A program made the translations under genes and the position numbers. Shown here in pieces: positions 49,112 to 62,000 of a stretch of 64,000 nucleotides of DNA. The notes under the pieces were generated by a model. The model did not search any database. It was given only the letters and a program-made list of their open reading frames with translations, and had not been told where the DNA came from. Each line of letters opens with the position of its first letter. Position 1 is the stretch's first letter. Source of the DNA: Compostibacter hankyongensis (lineage in GTDB: Bacteria; Bacteroidota; Bacteroidia; Chitinophagales; Chitinophagaceae); assembly GCF_039541075.1 (NCBI RefSeq), contig NZ_BAABFN010000002.1:186001-250000 (forward strand), written 5' to 3'.

Positions 49112-52100
49112 ATGCACCGTCGGTTACTGCTGATCTTGTTTTTTCTGTTCATCCAGCTTACTGCCGGTACCGCCGCCCGGGCGGCCTTTATTTTTGAAAA
49201 GATCGTTTTGCCTCCGCAGTTCAACGGCACGCTCGTGCTCGATGCCGCTTATGATCAGGCGGGTATGCTTTGGCTGATCTCTAATAGCGGCCTGCTGCGC
49301 TACGACGGCGACAAGGTGATCTGTTTTAACATGCAGACCGTTCCGGCCGTCAATTATACCGGGTTCAACCGCATAATGGCCGATCATGCCGGGAACGTCT
49401 GGCTGGGGGGTAAGGAAGGCCTGCTGCGGTTCGACCTGAAAAGATGGACAGTGCAATCTGTCGCCTTTCGCCGGCCGGAAGATGCGGACGCGCCCAACGA
49501 CAGGATGGTCGCCCGCATCTTTGAAACAAAAGACGGGCAGGTGCTGGCGGGGACCAAAGGCGGTAAGCTTTTCCTGGTCCGGAACGGGCAGCTGGAAAAA
49601 CTATTTGATGCCCGCCGTTTTTTGGACAGTTCCTATCGCGACTGCGCCATCAACCAGATCAACCAGTCCGATGACGGCCTCCTCTGGCTGGGTACCGCCG
49701 CAGGCCGGCTGATACAGCTGGATATGTCCGGAAAGACTGGCCCGGTCGGCTACGGTCTTCCTGAGTTCAGGAACCTGAATATCTTCCGTATCGCGTGTGT
49801 TTCCGATGCGGTGCTTTTCAACTCAGAGACGTCCACCTATGTGCTGGACCGACGGACCGGGCATATCCGGCGGATGGAGCAGCCGCCCCTGTCTACTATC
49901 TCCTTTTGTGAGCTACAGGGTCATACCTTCCTGCTTACCGATAAGATATACGGTACCAACGGATGGCTCTCCGTTTTTGATTATCCGCAGCGGACCTGGA
50001 CAGACAGCATTCTTACGCCTGCAGACGTATTGGCGGTAACGGCCAGCTACGGCAACAAGGCAATGCTTACCAACGGCGTGTCGCTCTATACATTGACCTG
50101 GCAGAATGACCTTATTCAGCAGCGGATGTACAGCGCCGCAAGAACCAACAGCATCCGCGCCATTTGTAAAGATATCCGGGGACAACTGCTGGTCGGCAGC
50201 TACCAGGATCATTTTGTAAAGCTGGATCCGCAAACGGGTACCGTCAAAAAAATGAATGCGCTTCAGCCCTATTGCTTTCTTTCCTGGAATGCCGACTCCA
50301 TACTGATAGGGGAAGAAGGAAGCGGCTTGTTCTGGTACGAAAATGGCCGGACAACACCTGTTCGTTTCCCAAAAGAAGGAAACGGACAGGTAAGGCTGGA
50401 TAATTTTGTGACCTGCCTGCAGCGCGAGACGGATGCTTGGGTATGGGTAGGCACCTATCACGGCCTGTATCTCGCGGACCTCCGCCACCGGGGTTCCCCC
50501 CGAATAATACAGGGCTCCCTGGCGCCCGTGATACAACAAACCAGGATATCGGATGTGTTGGCGTTGGGCGGGCGGCGCCTGCTCGCCACCGACGAAGGGT
50601 TGTTTTGTTTCAGCATGCAGGATACCATCGTGCGATCCTTCTCTGATACTTTACGACATCATGGCTTTTACAGTCTGCAAAAGATAAACAATGAAATCTG
50701 GGCGGCATCGGGCGACCTGGGCCTGGTTATCCTGGATACGGCAGGGCATATCTTAAAAACCATCGGTCTGAAAGACGGGCTGGCAGGGAATACCGTTTTT
50801 TCGTTGAAACGCTGGCGGGATTATCTGATTGCCGGTACAGAGCACGGGATCAGCGTTATCCGGCTTCCCGCCGGGGAAGATACCCTGGGTCCGCAGCGCA
50901 TACACAACTATACGGTCTACGACGGACTTCCGTCCAACGAATGCAATACCTCTGCCCTTTTTGTGGCGGACAGTCTGGCCTATGTCGGCACCACCAATGG
51001 CATCGCCGTGTTCCGGCCCGACCGGCTCTTTGAGGCAAAAAACGATACTTCCCAGACTCCCCTTTATATTTCCGTTTTAAGGATAGAAGGACCGGACAAA
51101 ACCGTGTATGTGGATTATTCCCTTCCCTACCGGGGGTATGACGAGATCCGTATTCCCGCGGGTACACCGTTTTTCTCGATTACTATTCATGCTGCATCAG
51201 CTACCAGCGGTACCCCGCTTTACGGGCAGCAGTATTACCGGCTTTCCGAAAAGGAGGCCTGGCATGAGATCACCGACCGGAACGATTTCTCTTTTGTCAA
51301 CATGCGGCCCGGTAGCTACCGTCTTGAGCTGGCGGCAAGAGCTGCAGACGGCAGATGGATAGAAGGGCTTTTCAGCAAAGCCCTGTACGTGGCCCCGCTC
51401 TATTACCAGACGGGATGGTTCCGGATAGGGGTATTGCTGCTGGCTTTATGCGCCGTCGCGCTTCTGGTAGGGTTTGTGATCCGCTACCAGAAAAAGCAGC
51501 TCGAAAAAGAACGGAGCCTTCGTCTGAAGATCGCCGGTGATCTGCATGACGATGTGGGCAGTATGCTCACCGGGATGTCGCTTCAGGCTGATCTGCTCCT
51601 GCACGGGCGCGGAGGCCGGCAGCAGGAATACCTGCAGCGCATCGCCGATACGGGACGATCGGCCGTAAATATCATGGGCGATATCGTATGGTCCATAGAT
51701 CCGCGGAACGACGATACCCGGAGCCTCGTCAGCCGGTTGAAAAGCTATGCAGAGACCCTGCTCTTCCCTGCCGGTATAGAGGTGGACTTCCAATGCGCGG
51801 GAGATGATGCCCCACAGCATCTTCCCCAACGGATACGGCAAAACGTCATGCTGATCTGTAAAGAAGCCCTCACCAATATCTGCAAGCATGCCGGGGCCAC
51901 CAGGGTCAGCCTTTTGCTGTCCGACAACGATGGGTGGCTCTGCATCACCATTGCGGACAACGGCGGCGGCATGCCGGCGGAAAATAATGGCGGGCATGGT
52001 CTGCGTAACATGCAAATGCGTGCAGATGCCATCGGCGCAGTTTTGTATTTTCCCGAAACCCAGAAAGGCGTGACGGTGAAGCTGGAGGTGCCGGCCGGCA

Positions 52101-52126
52101 GGAAGGAAAAAAGAAACAGGCATTGA
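49112..52126 (+). CDS. Sensor histidine kinase, two-component propeller plus NarL-type kinase
   Basis: A 1004-residue membrane sensor. A signal peptide (residues 1-24) is followed by a periplasmic region of about 24-640 with propeller motifs (GLLRYDG, HAGNVWLGGKEGLLRFD, SDDGLLWLGTAAGRL). A Y_Y_Y domain follows at about 680-757 (QYYRLSEKEAWHEI, MRPGSYRLELAARA). One membrane helix lies near 765-792. The cytoplasmic kinase is of the NarX/DesK class: the phosphoacceptor is in AGDLHDDVGSML (His about 811), EALTNICKHAGATRV, and the ATP lid is DNGGGMPAENNGGHGLRNM. The matching NarL-type regulator starts 115 bases later, so they form a cognate pair. It probably senses an external polymer, ligand unknown. 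Confidence 0.95.
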   Translation: MHRRLLLILFFLFIQLTAGTAARAAFIFEKIVLPPQFNGTLVLDAAYDQAGMLWLISNSGLLRYDGDKVICFNMQTVPAVNYTGFNRIMADHAGNVWLGGKEGLLRFDLKRWTVQSVAFRRPEDADAPNDRMVARIFETKDGQVLAGTKGGKLFLVRNGQLEKLFDARRFLDSSYRDCAINQINQSDDGLLWLGTAAGRLIQLDMSGKTGPVGYGLPEFRNLNIFRIACVSDAVLFNSETSTYVLDRRTGHIRRMEQPPLSTISFCELQGHTFLLTDKIYGTNGWLSVFDYPQRTWTDSILTPADVLAVTASYGNKAMLTNGVSLYTLTWQNDLIQQRMYSAARTNSIRAICKDIRGQLLVGSYQDHFVKLDPQTGTVKKMNALQPYCFLSWNADSILIGEEGSGLFWYENGRTTPVRFPKEGNGQVRLDNFVTCLQRETDAWVWVGTYHGLYLADLRHRGSPRIIQGSLAPVIQQTRISDVLALGGRRLLATDEGLFCFSMQDTIVRSFSDTLRHHGFYSLQKINNEIWAASGDLGLVILDTAGHILKTIGLKDGLAGNTVFSLKRWRDYLIAGTEHGISVIRLPAGEDTLGPQRIHNYTVYDGLPSNECNTSALFVADSLAYVGTTNGIAVFRPDRLFEAKNDTSQTPLYISVLRIEGPDKTVYVDYSLPYRGYDEIRIPAGTPFFSITIHAASATSGTPLYGQQYYRLSEKEAWHEITDRNDFSFVNMRPGSYRLELAARAADGRWIEGLFSKALYVAPLYYQTGWFRIGVLLLALCAVALLVGFVIRYQKKQLEKERSLRLKIAGDLHDDVGSMLTGMSLQADLLLHGRGGRQQEYLQRIADTGRSAVNIMGDIVWSIDPRNDDTRSLVSRLKSYAETLLFPAGIEVDFQCAGDDAPQHLPQRIRQNVMLICKEALTNICKHAGATRVSLLLSDNDGWLCITIADNGGGMPAENNGGHGLRNMQMRADAIGAVLYFPETQKGVTVKLEVPAGRKEKRNRH

Positions 52127-52139
52127 GCGGACGGCACAA

Positions 52140-52155
52140 CTACCCTTTTGGGTAG
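52140..52155. promoter_or_regulatory. CTACCC-N4-GGGTAG palindrome upstream of the regulator gene
   Basis: CTACCC-TTTT-GGGTAG followed by GAAAG, in the gap between the sensor and its regulator, about 86 bases before the regulator start. The same dyad with the same spacing and the same GAAA tail occurs at 52946-52961. A binding site for the NarL-type regulator is likely; an RNA hairpin is the alternative. Confidence 0.7.
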
Positions 52156-52241
52156 GAAAGGCTACATGGGATCATTGTATTGTTGTGAATAAATGGCTCC
52201 GGAGTGGCTCCGGGAATGTCCTTTAAAGAAAAAGATGCAGG

Positions 52242-52877
52242 ATGAGGAACATGGCGGTTATAGAAGATAACACAGGCATCCGGAAAACGTTATCGGATTT
52301 TTTTGGCGCAGAACCCGGCTTCTCCATCCTGTTCTCCTGCAATAGCTTTGAAGAATTCCGGGACCGGTGGAGCGACGAGCGCCTGGATATTGTATTGTGT
52401 GATATCGGGTTGCCCGGGAAGTCGGGTATAGAAGCCGCCTGGTATATCAAGGACCGCTCTCCGCATACCCAGGTGATGATGCTAACCGTCTTTGAAGAAA
52501 AAGAAAAGATATTCCAGTCGCTCTGTGCCGGAGCATCGGGATACCTGTTGAAAAGCGCTCCCCTGGCAGATATACGATCCGGCATCATCGACATCCTTGA
52601 CGGCGGCGCGGCCATGTCGCCCAAGATCGCCAAACAGGTCATCGGGTTCTTTAGCCGGTCCCCGCGTATGACCGGCAATGCAGAAGCCGCTTCAAAGCTG
52701 ACCTCGCGCGAGATAGAGATACTTTCCTTCCTGGAAGCGGGATGCCCCAACCGGGAAATCGCCGAAAAGATGTTCGTTTCCGTCGATACCGTGAAGTACC
52801 ATATCAAGAACATCTACCTGAAGCTCCATGTGGGCAGCCGGGCCGAGCTTATTGCGCGCTACCGGAACCATCTCTGA
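52242..52877 (+). CDS. NarL/LuxR-type response regulator
   Basis: A 211-residue response regulator. The receiver has Asp9, phosphoacceptor Asp54 (IVLCDIGLPGKSG), Thr82 and Lys104 (YLLKSAP). The GerE/LuxR helix-turn-helix spans about 147-208: LTSREIEILSFLEAGCPNRE then EKMFVSVDTVKYHIKNIYLKL. The initiator may also be Met4 of MRNMAVIEDN. It lies between the sensor and the giant gene, with the same palindrome on either side, so it likely controls both itself and the giant gene. Confidence 0.94.
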   Translation: MRNMAVIEDNTGIRKTLSDFFGAEPGFSILFSCNSFEEFRDRWSDERLDIVLCDIGLPGKSGIEAAWYIKDRSPHTQVMMLTVFEEKEKIFQSLCAGASGYLLKSAPLADIRSGIIDILDGGAAMSPKIAKQVIGFFSRSPRMTGNAEAASKLTSREIEILSFLEAGCPNREIAEKMFVSVDTVKYHIKNIYLKLHVGSRAELIARYRNHL

Positions 52878-52945
52878 GTCTCCCCTATCCTACTGTCACT
52901 ATTCCCTGGTTAATCCGGGATTGAATCAATGCCGTCCGGCAAAAA

Positions 52946-52961
52946 CTACCCCTTCGGGTAG
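52946..52961. promoter_or_regulatory. CTACCC-N4-GGGTAG palindrome upstream of the giant gene
   Basis: CTACCC-CTTC-GGGTAG followed by GAAAAA, 55 bases before the giant gene's ATG and 69 bases after the regulator stop. It is the second copy of the site at 52140-52155. Confidence 0.7.
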
Positions 52962-53016
52962 GAAAAAATCCCTGCTCCGGTCTTTTCTTTACGACGCCTT
53001 ATTTTACCCCAGCCAT

Positions 53017-56000
53017 ATGAAAAAACTTTACTCCTGTACTATCGAAACCTTCCGCCTGAAAATACGCAAAACCGGCCGTGTATTTCATGCTGCAGCAACA
53101 AGAGAAAGGAAGCTTCTCCGGCTTTTGCTTTCCGCATTTTTTCTGTGGAGCGGTATCGCTCTGATGCCGCTGAAAGCATCCGGGCAGCAAGCTACCCTGT
53201 GGAATTCAGATTATTTTGATGTAAGCTATAATACGGACGGAGGGTATATCCAGATATATATTCTTTCATATATAGACGATGACGACTCGCACCATGGCTT
53301 TATAGATAATGGGGACCAGTCGGGTCCGGGGGAGGTAAGCAGTCTGCTTTATTCTGTTGACGGCAGAAATTACAAGGTCCTGGCCACGTTCTCCCATGAA
53401 GGAGAAGACTGGAACCCCATGAAGATTGTTTTCAAAGACACGCGGGGACAGCGCGTTGAGGCGAAAGCTGCCACCCCTGTGCATTTCGTAAGAGATACGA
53501 TCAAATGGTATGTAGGCAATACCAATAAAGACGTACGGTCTGTCAAGCTTCATATTGATAAATGGAACAGAAAAGGCAACGGAGGAGGAACAGGCGACGA
53601 TCAGCTCAACATAAATGAGATCCGTAATATCACTATTCCCCAGCTCGGCGGTCTGAAGCCTGTTCATACCTTCCTTGAGAACGATTCGGTCAGACTGGAA
53701 TGGAGCATGGACAGCAATGAACTGACTCCCTATTCCTCCGTCCGGATCAACACCAATCATACCACACTTTTTCAAGAGGGAACCGTGTCCTGGGTCAACG
53801 GAGTAGCGTCTTCCTCGGCCCGGCTGCCGCAGAGCGATACAGCCTGGGATTATTATTTCCATGCTTATGTGTACGACCGTTTCGGAGACTGGTATATCGA
53901 TACGACCTATACTATACCGGGTATTACCCATCCTGACAGCATTAGGGCCGAATACAACAAGGAGACCAGTAAGATGGATATTACCTGGACCATCCCCAGG
54001 CCCGTCGGAGATCAGGTGGTTACCTCGCCTTTCAAGCTGCAGCGGGCGCTGAAACCTGACTTCAGCGATGCGACGGACATCGACCTTGCCTTATTCCCCG
54101 ATCTCAAATACAATCGCGACTCCACAGCTTATACCTATGCCGATGATCCGCATGCGGAGGCATATTACCGGATAGACCGCGATTTCAATGAAGACTGGGG
54201 ATGGAGTAAAGCAAAGTCCGTGCATGTTACCGCAAAGCACGCAGCCATCACCGCGGCCTCGCACCTGACGCTTTCGCTGGATGACGGTTCCGGGCACGCC
54301 GTATTGAACTGGGATACTACCGGGGTATGGACCGAAGGAGCGGCTTTTATCCTCACTCGTATAAATAAGACCGATGGCACATCCACGGATATCAGCCTCG
54401 GTAAAAAAGACTACTACAAAGGAGAATACATTGATTCCCTGGTAAGGCCCTGTAATGAATATTATTACAGGCTTCAGGTAAAACCGGCCGCTAACCTGGG
54501 ATTTGAGACGGAAGATCCTTATCAGACCACCAACACTGTGCTGCCCGTACGGATCGGCGCCATTTCAGACCTCAGCGTTTCCAAAGGCTATTTTCCGGAC
54601 CGGGTGGAGCTGAGCTGGAAAGCGGACGGCGGCTTCGACTATTATGTGGTCAAAAGAAAAGAGTATGGTTCCGCTGACAGCTATATACAGGTAGCCTCGA
54701 TGCCCGCAACAGGGTCGGCCGAGAGCAGCCTGGACGACGCCAAGGCTATGCCGGGCATCTACTATGATTATCTCGTGATGGGGGCGGTGAGCTGTAATAA
54801 TACCATCCGCTACTCCGATACCCTGCATGCCATCGGTTTCCGCAGTCCGACGGGCAGCCTAAACGGCCGGGTGGCTTATGAAAACGGGCAACCGGTCACA
54901 AATGTCAGCATACGGCTGCAAAATGAAGACAACACGGCCCTGGGGGAAAGCATCTATCTGAACGGCAATGCAGACAGCTATCTGAAGATTGCCCCCTTGC
55001 TTGCGCCCTTCGCAGATTCCGCCCTGACATTTGAGGCCTGGATAAAGCCCGATGATCCGATGCCGAAGAACCAGGTGATCTTCAGCCGGGATGGACAATA
55101 CGAATTAGGATTTAACGGCAGCGGCCGGCTTTATTTTACTTACAACGGCGTTACGCTGACCGGCCCTTATGACAATAAGGATGGCACCTTCATCCATGTG
55201 GCGGGCATCCATCACCGGGACACCCTGATGATCATGCTCAACGATTCCCTCATCGCGCATACCGTCGTCTCTTTTTCTCCTTCATCCGATGCGGACACTG
55301 CCGTCTTTATCGGACGCAACGCCGCAGGAAACAATTTTACAGGATTTATAGATGAGGTAAGCGTCTGGAACCGGTCACTGACCCCGACAGAGATCGGGCG
55401 CGACTATACCCGCCTGCTGGCGGGCGATGAGCGGGGCCTGACCGCCTACTGGCGCTTTGATGAAACCATCGTCGACCAGTTTTACGATCTGTCTCACGAG
55501 GGCGATCACTACCACCGGAATGACGGTGTCATGAACCCCGATCAGGTCATACGCCGCAGGGACATCCCTACGCCGGGACAGCTCTCCCTAAAGGCCTACA
55601 CCGATACCACCGGTAACTATGAGATCACCGGTATCCCTTATACGGGATCCAACGGTACAGTATACAGCATTGTGCCGCTGCTGGGAACCCACCAGTTCGA
55701 TCCCGTGGAAGTGAAGCGTACGATTTCGGCAGCCTCTTCTTCCTATGTCGTGGACTTTACCGATAAATCTGCATTCCAGCTGGAGGGGCACATCTATTAC
55801 AGGAACAGTACGGTGCCGGTAGAGGGGGTTCAGTTCCAGATCGACGGGAAGTACGCGCTGGAAGGCAACGGCGATCTGATCCAAACGGGGGCCGACGGGA
55901 AGTTCAAGCTTTCCGTGCCCGTCGGCACCCATAAGGTGCAGGCGGTAAAAAACAGTCATGTGTTCGTGAATGCCGGGAAGATCACCGACCGGTTGGGTAA

Positions 56001-59000
56001 AGACCTCAATTACCAGGGACCTGTCAGCGAGCGCATATTGTACGACAGCACCACCATAAGATTTGCCGGCAGGGTGGCCGGAGGCCCCGAACAGGAGGCC
56101 TATCCGCTGGGGCATTCGCTTTCCCGGAACAACCTCGGCAAAACGCTGAGCATCACGCTGACGCTACCCACCCAGGGGAAATATGAGCTGTCCACTGCAG
56201 ACAGTACCGTCAGGAAAGATCACCTGCTGCCTTCCGGCGAGGGAGGCGATTCATCGCATATACATCATACCCGTATCAGCTGGCAGCCGGACCAGATCGT
56301 GATCTATCCGGATTCTGCGACCGGAGAATTTGTGGCCGACCTGATCCCCGTAGTCTTTAATGTGCAAAAAGTGGAAGCTACCGGATGGGGTAATTTGCTG
56401 GAAGGCGGCAATGCCGTCCAGCTGGACCTGAGCAACCGGTTTATCAAGGACAGCTCGGTATATAATTATGAAGACTCTGCCCAGTCTGCAGACGGCAGCT
56501 GGACCCATACGGCTTATTCCGACACTGTTTTTTACAATTATGCCTATAAATTCATCAAACGGCAGACGCCGCAGGTCAGCCTTGCCCAGCTCGATAACGG
56601 CGGTAACGAAAAGAATTATTTCGGCGATTCGCTGTATCATTCGCAATCCCTCACGGGCGGGGCGATCGAGATCCCCCTGTTGAAGCCGGCCGGCAAGAAC
56701 GCAGACAGATATCTTTTTAACGGTCACCCGGTTTTTTCCCAGGCTGTGATGTATCATTTCCGGATAAGATCCTTTGAGGAATATCCTTTTTACGAACGCC
56801 AGGACGCGGACGGCACCAAGCATATCGCCCAACAGGATGGGAAAGATGTCATTGACCGTGTACCCACGCAGGACGGGAGCGTGAACATTCAGAACGAGCT
56901 CAGGGAAGGCGCGGTGGAAGCGGACACCCTGAGTCTGGACTCCAGCGGAACGGCGTATTATGATTTCGTTGCGGGCGAACCGGCTACTGCGCCGGGTGAC
57001 CAGGGATTAAAACATTTCTCCTTTGTTGTCCGTTTCGGAGAGGCAACGGATGTCAGCTGGGCCTGGTTCGGCGACGAGAGCGGCATGCAGGCCATCGTCA
57101 CCGGCAGCAAACAAACCGGTACCGATTTTGTGACGGCGGGTCCTAACCGGATGCTGATGATTCTCCGCGATCCGCCGGGGAATCAGAGTTATAGTTTTGC
57201 GGAGCAAGGAAGTACGATTACCAGTAGCACTACCTATTCGGGCTCAGTGGATAATGTGTCTGATGTGGAGCTGCTAACCCTCCTGGGACAGAAGGTGGTT
57301 ACATTTGCCGGTGTTGGGGCAGGATTTATCAGTGAAAATCAAACGGATAACAATGCAGGGGCAAGTGTGCATGTCGAAGAGCATTATACACATACAGATA
57401 CCAAAGCATCGGCAACCACGCTCATTACCCGCTTTCAGACCAGCGATGCGTCCACTTTTGTAGGCGCCCCTGCCGACTTGTTTGTAGGCTATTCTACCAA
57501 TATTACCTATGGACAGAGTGATAACCTCGTTATCATCCCCAAAACGGAGCAGCGGGCAGGAGATTCCGTGATTTTTGATCCGGGGAACAATTACTTATTG
57601 GTCGAAAAAACCGGGATCAGCCTGGGTGAGCAGTTCGGAACCCTCTTTGCCTATCCCCAGCAGCATATCGAAACGGTGCTGATCCCCAACCTGAAAAAGG
57701 TAAGGAACAGTATTTTACTGCCCGCATCTACTACGGATGCGGCGGCGCAGGCCGCTGCCAATGCCCAAAACCAGGAGATTTATGTATCCAGATTATCTCC
57801 TGATGATGAAAACTTTGGCAGATCAAATAACGATCCGGTGTTCGGAGGAAGCGCGGAGCCGGCATTCGGAGGGGGGCCCAGTTATAAAATATTCTTTCCC
57901 CAGCACCCTGCCCTTGCCTATACCAATGATACGATCATGACGATCAACCAGTACATCGCACAGTGGACAGATGTGCTGAAAGACAATGAAAAACAAAAGC
58001 TGGAATCGGAAAAAATCGATAATATCTCCTTTCATGCAGGGAATACCATTACCCGGTCTGTAACCACTTCATCCTCTCAAACGAAAAGTAATTCTTTTAA
58101 CATCATTGTTTCAGGAAGCCTCATATTGAATAGTGGTCTGGCCATAAACGGCTTCGGGCTGAAAGTAAGCGCAACCACCTCCCTTGGCACAACAGAGGGA
58201 GGCAGTATCGATCAAACCAGAGACAGTACATCCACGATCGGCTTCCAGCTGGCGGCCGGCGGCGTAGGCGAATACATCAGCCTGGATGTGAACAAGACCA
58301 AGGATGGCACATTGGCCTTCCGCACCAAAGGCGGTGAAACGGAATGTCCCTATGAAGGCGTGGACACTACGAAATACTACAACCCCGGAACCATCATCGG
58401 TCAGCCTACGGCCCAGATGGACAAACCCGAGATCACCGTGGACAATCCGGTCGTGAATAATGTGCCGGCCACCAAAAGCGCGGCGTATACGATTCATCTC
58501 ATCAATGCCTCCGAAGCGGCCTGGTCCACCGATTTTGTGCTGGGCTACGGCAGTACGGACAGTGTCAGGGGCGCCAACATCTCGGTGGACGGCGTATCCA
58601 TCGCTGCGGGAAGGAGCTATCCTGTTATTTACGGCGAGCCCGTTACCAAGGTCCTTACCCTCACCAAAGGACCGGATGCCATGGATTATAACAACATTCC
58701 CATTATCCTGCATTCTGCCTGCCAGTATGATCCCACCGGCTACCAGGCCACTATTGCGGATACGGTGTTCATCTCAGCGCATTTTGTGCCCTCCTGCTCC
58801 AATGTGAACATCAAATCACCGGCCGGCAACTGGGTGCTGAATACCCTGTCGCCCGTCAATTCCGGAGGGAAACGCTATCTTCCCGTAACCCTGGACCAGT
58901 TTGACGAGAGCAACAGCCTGTTTGATCATATCGAGCTCCAGTACAAGCCTGCTGCGGCCAGTCAATGGGTGACGGCGATGCAGTTTTTCCCGGACTCCAC

Positions 59001-62000
59001 CTCCGACAGCTACCGGGAGGCGCAAGGCGCCAAGTCCGTGATCACCAACCCGGAAGAGATCAATTATGATCTGGTCATGGACGACGCCCTGTTCAGCGAC
59101 CAGCGCTATGATGTGCGAGCCCTGGCCGTTTGCCGGCTCGGCCCCGGAAACCTGATCAACACGCCTTCCCAGGTGGTGAGCGGCGTCAAGGATACTTACT
59201 ATCCCCGCCTGTTCGGCAGCCCCGAACCCGGCAACGGCATCCTGGGCGCCGGCGATGCCATAAAGCTTAATTTCAACGAGCCGATCGCGGCCGGTCTGCT
59301 CACGCCTACGGATTTCCAGGTGACCGGTATCCGCAATGGTGCGCAGGGCGACCATTCCGTTGCCGTATCGCTGGACGGGCAGCATGATTATATCCGGACC
59401 GAATTCGAAAAGAATCTCAGCGGCAGGGACCTCACCGCCGAAATGTGGGTGCTGCCGGATGCTTCCGGTAAAGGCACTCTGCTCAGCCACGGGGACGCCA
59501 ATACGTCGCTTGAGCTTTCCCTGACGGAAGGTCATTACCTGCAGGTGTTTCTTGGCGGAAAGAAGATCACCAGCGACCAGCCGGTGGACTACCGGCCCGG
59601 GGAATGGGCGCATGTGGCCATGGTATATCATGCGGCGGACAGCAGCCTGTCCGCTTATTATAACTTCCGGGAGGTGATCCACGGCGTGACTGCCGGCAGC
59701 TATAATGGCACCGGTCCCTTCGAGATCGGACGCAGCATCAGCACAGCAGGTGACTATTTCGCCGGTAAGCTGCACGGTCTTCGGATATGGACCAAAGTGC
59801 TTCCCGCCACCACCCTTCAGACGGGCAGCCTTAAGCAGCTGTCCGGCGCGGAAGATGGCCTGATGGCCTTTTATCCCATGACGGAAGGTAAGGGTACTGT
59901 GATCTTTGATAAGGCCCATGGCAATAACGCCACCCTTACGGGTCAATGGACGACCCCGCCTGGAAAAGCGGAAAAACTTAACGGAGACGGGTATGTGAAG
60001 CTGTCTGCCGGCACGGTACCCGTCGATACCACGATGGATTATACCCTGGAATTGTGGTTCAAGGGCGATGCCGGACAGGCAGAGGCTGCGCTGGCCTCAA
60101 ACGGCCGGGGCGACGGTACGGATCCCGGCGGATCAAAGAAGCTTTTCTTCCTGGGTTTTGAGAAGGGTAAGCTCACCTTTGAGAACAATGGCTTCAAAAT
60201 GCAGGCCGACGGCAATTACCTGGATAACCACTGGCACCAGGTATCCCTGTCGGTCAACCGCAATTCCGGCGTCGCGCAGCTGTATGTGGACGGACAGCTG
60301 GCCAAATATGCCGATGCCCGGAACCTGGGCGGCATTGCGGCTCCCTATATTTATCTCGGAGCCCGCGGCGCATACAGCGATCCGGACGGAAGCACCCCGC
60401 ACTTCGACCGTTACTTCACGGGATCGGTCGATGAGTTCCGGCTCTGGAATACCTATATGGGGCAGCCGTTGATAACGAAGAACAGTAATGTCCGCCTGGA
60501 GGGCGACGAGGTAGGGTTAATGGCCTATTATCCCTTTGAGACCTATTTTGACTTCCAGAACAACAAGGAAATGGGCTTTACGCTTGCCGACCAGAAAAAA
60601 CAGGAAGACGACAATGTGCATGTTCCGGATGCGGTAGCATCCCATGCCTCGGAAAGCGACGATATGGCCCCGATCAAAGATCACGGGCCGGTAGAGAACC
60701 TGCAGTTCGATTATGTGGTGAACGACGATGCCCTGATCATTAACCTGGAAGAGCCGCGGCAGGCGGTGGATAAAACGATCGTGACCTTCCGGGTAAAAAA
60801 TGCAAGAGACCAGAATGGCAATACGCTGGTATCTCCGGTTACTTGGACGGCCTATATTGACCAGAATCCCTTGAAATGGGGAGACGACGAGCTCAATCTG
60901 AAAAAAGACGTGGATACGGCCCTTCAGTTCACCTCCTATATCAGTAACAATGGGGGCAATATACAGCATTTTGTGTTGGATAACCTCCCCGGATGGCTGA
61001 CGGCAGAGCCCGCTGAGGGCACGGTGGGTCCTGAAGGCCGGCAGCAGATCGTCTTCAAGGTGGCCGACGGGCTGAACATAGGAGCTTATAACGATATCGT
61101 ATACATGCGGAACGATAACGGAGAAACCGAGTCGCTGGTCGTTAACCTGAAAGTAACGGGCCAGGAGCCGGACTGGAAAGTGGATCCCGGAGATTTTAAG
61201 TTCAACATGAACCTGTACGGCAAGATACGCATCAACGGTATTTTCTCGGTTGATGAGGGCGACATGCTCGCGGCTTTTATCAACGGCAAATGCATCGGCG
61301 TCACGCATAATACCTATTTCAAGGATAACGATCTCTGGTATGCTTTCCTGACCCTCTATGGAAATTCGGCCAAGCAGGAGGGTATCGAATTCCGCCTGTG
61401 GGACGCCAGTACCGGGAAGACGTATCTCGGCATTCCTTCCAGTGCCGTCTCCTTCTCGAACAATTCCATTGTGGGTACCGCCCGCGATCCGGTGATCTTT
61501 GATGGAAAGGAAATGCTGTTCCGCAATATCGGGCTGGATAAAGGCTGGAACTGGATATCCTTTGGCTTGGTCAACCCACAGCTCAGCATCGTAAAATCCA
61601 CGCTGGTCAACGGTTCATGGCAGCCGGGGGACATTGTCAAGCATGACGAGCGCGGATTTGACCAATATTCTTCCACCGCAGGATGGGTCGGCTCCCTTCC
61701 GCAATTTGACAATACATCGCTCTTCAAGCTAAAAGCATCAACCGCCCAATCCTTCAGTATTTACGGTACGGTGCCGGATTTGAAGAAGATCCCGATCACG
61801 GTACGGGGAAGCCGTTGGAATTATATCAGCTATCTGCCGCCGGTCAACATGACGGTGAAGGAAGCCCTGGCGGATTATGATGCGGCCGACGGAGATGTGC
61901 TAAAATCACTGACCGGTTTTGCCATGTATGATTCCCGGAACGGATGGGTCGGTAACCTCAGCTTCCTGGAACCGGGGAAAGGATATATGCTTTACCGTAC

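Noticed and set aside
58816..59946. 376-codon minus-strand frame inside the giant gene
   Set aside because: Shadow of GC-rich coding sequence; no start signals, no domain seen.
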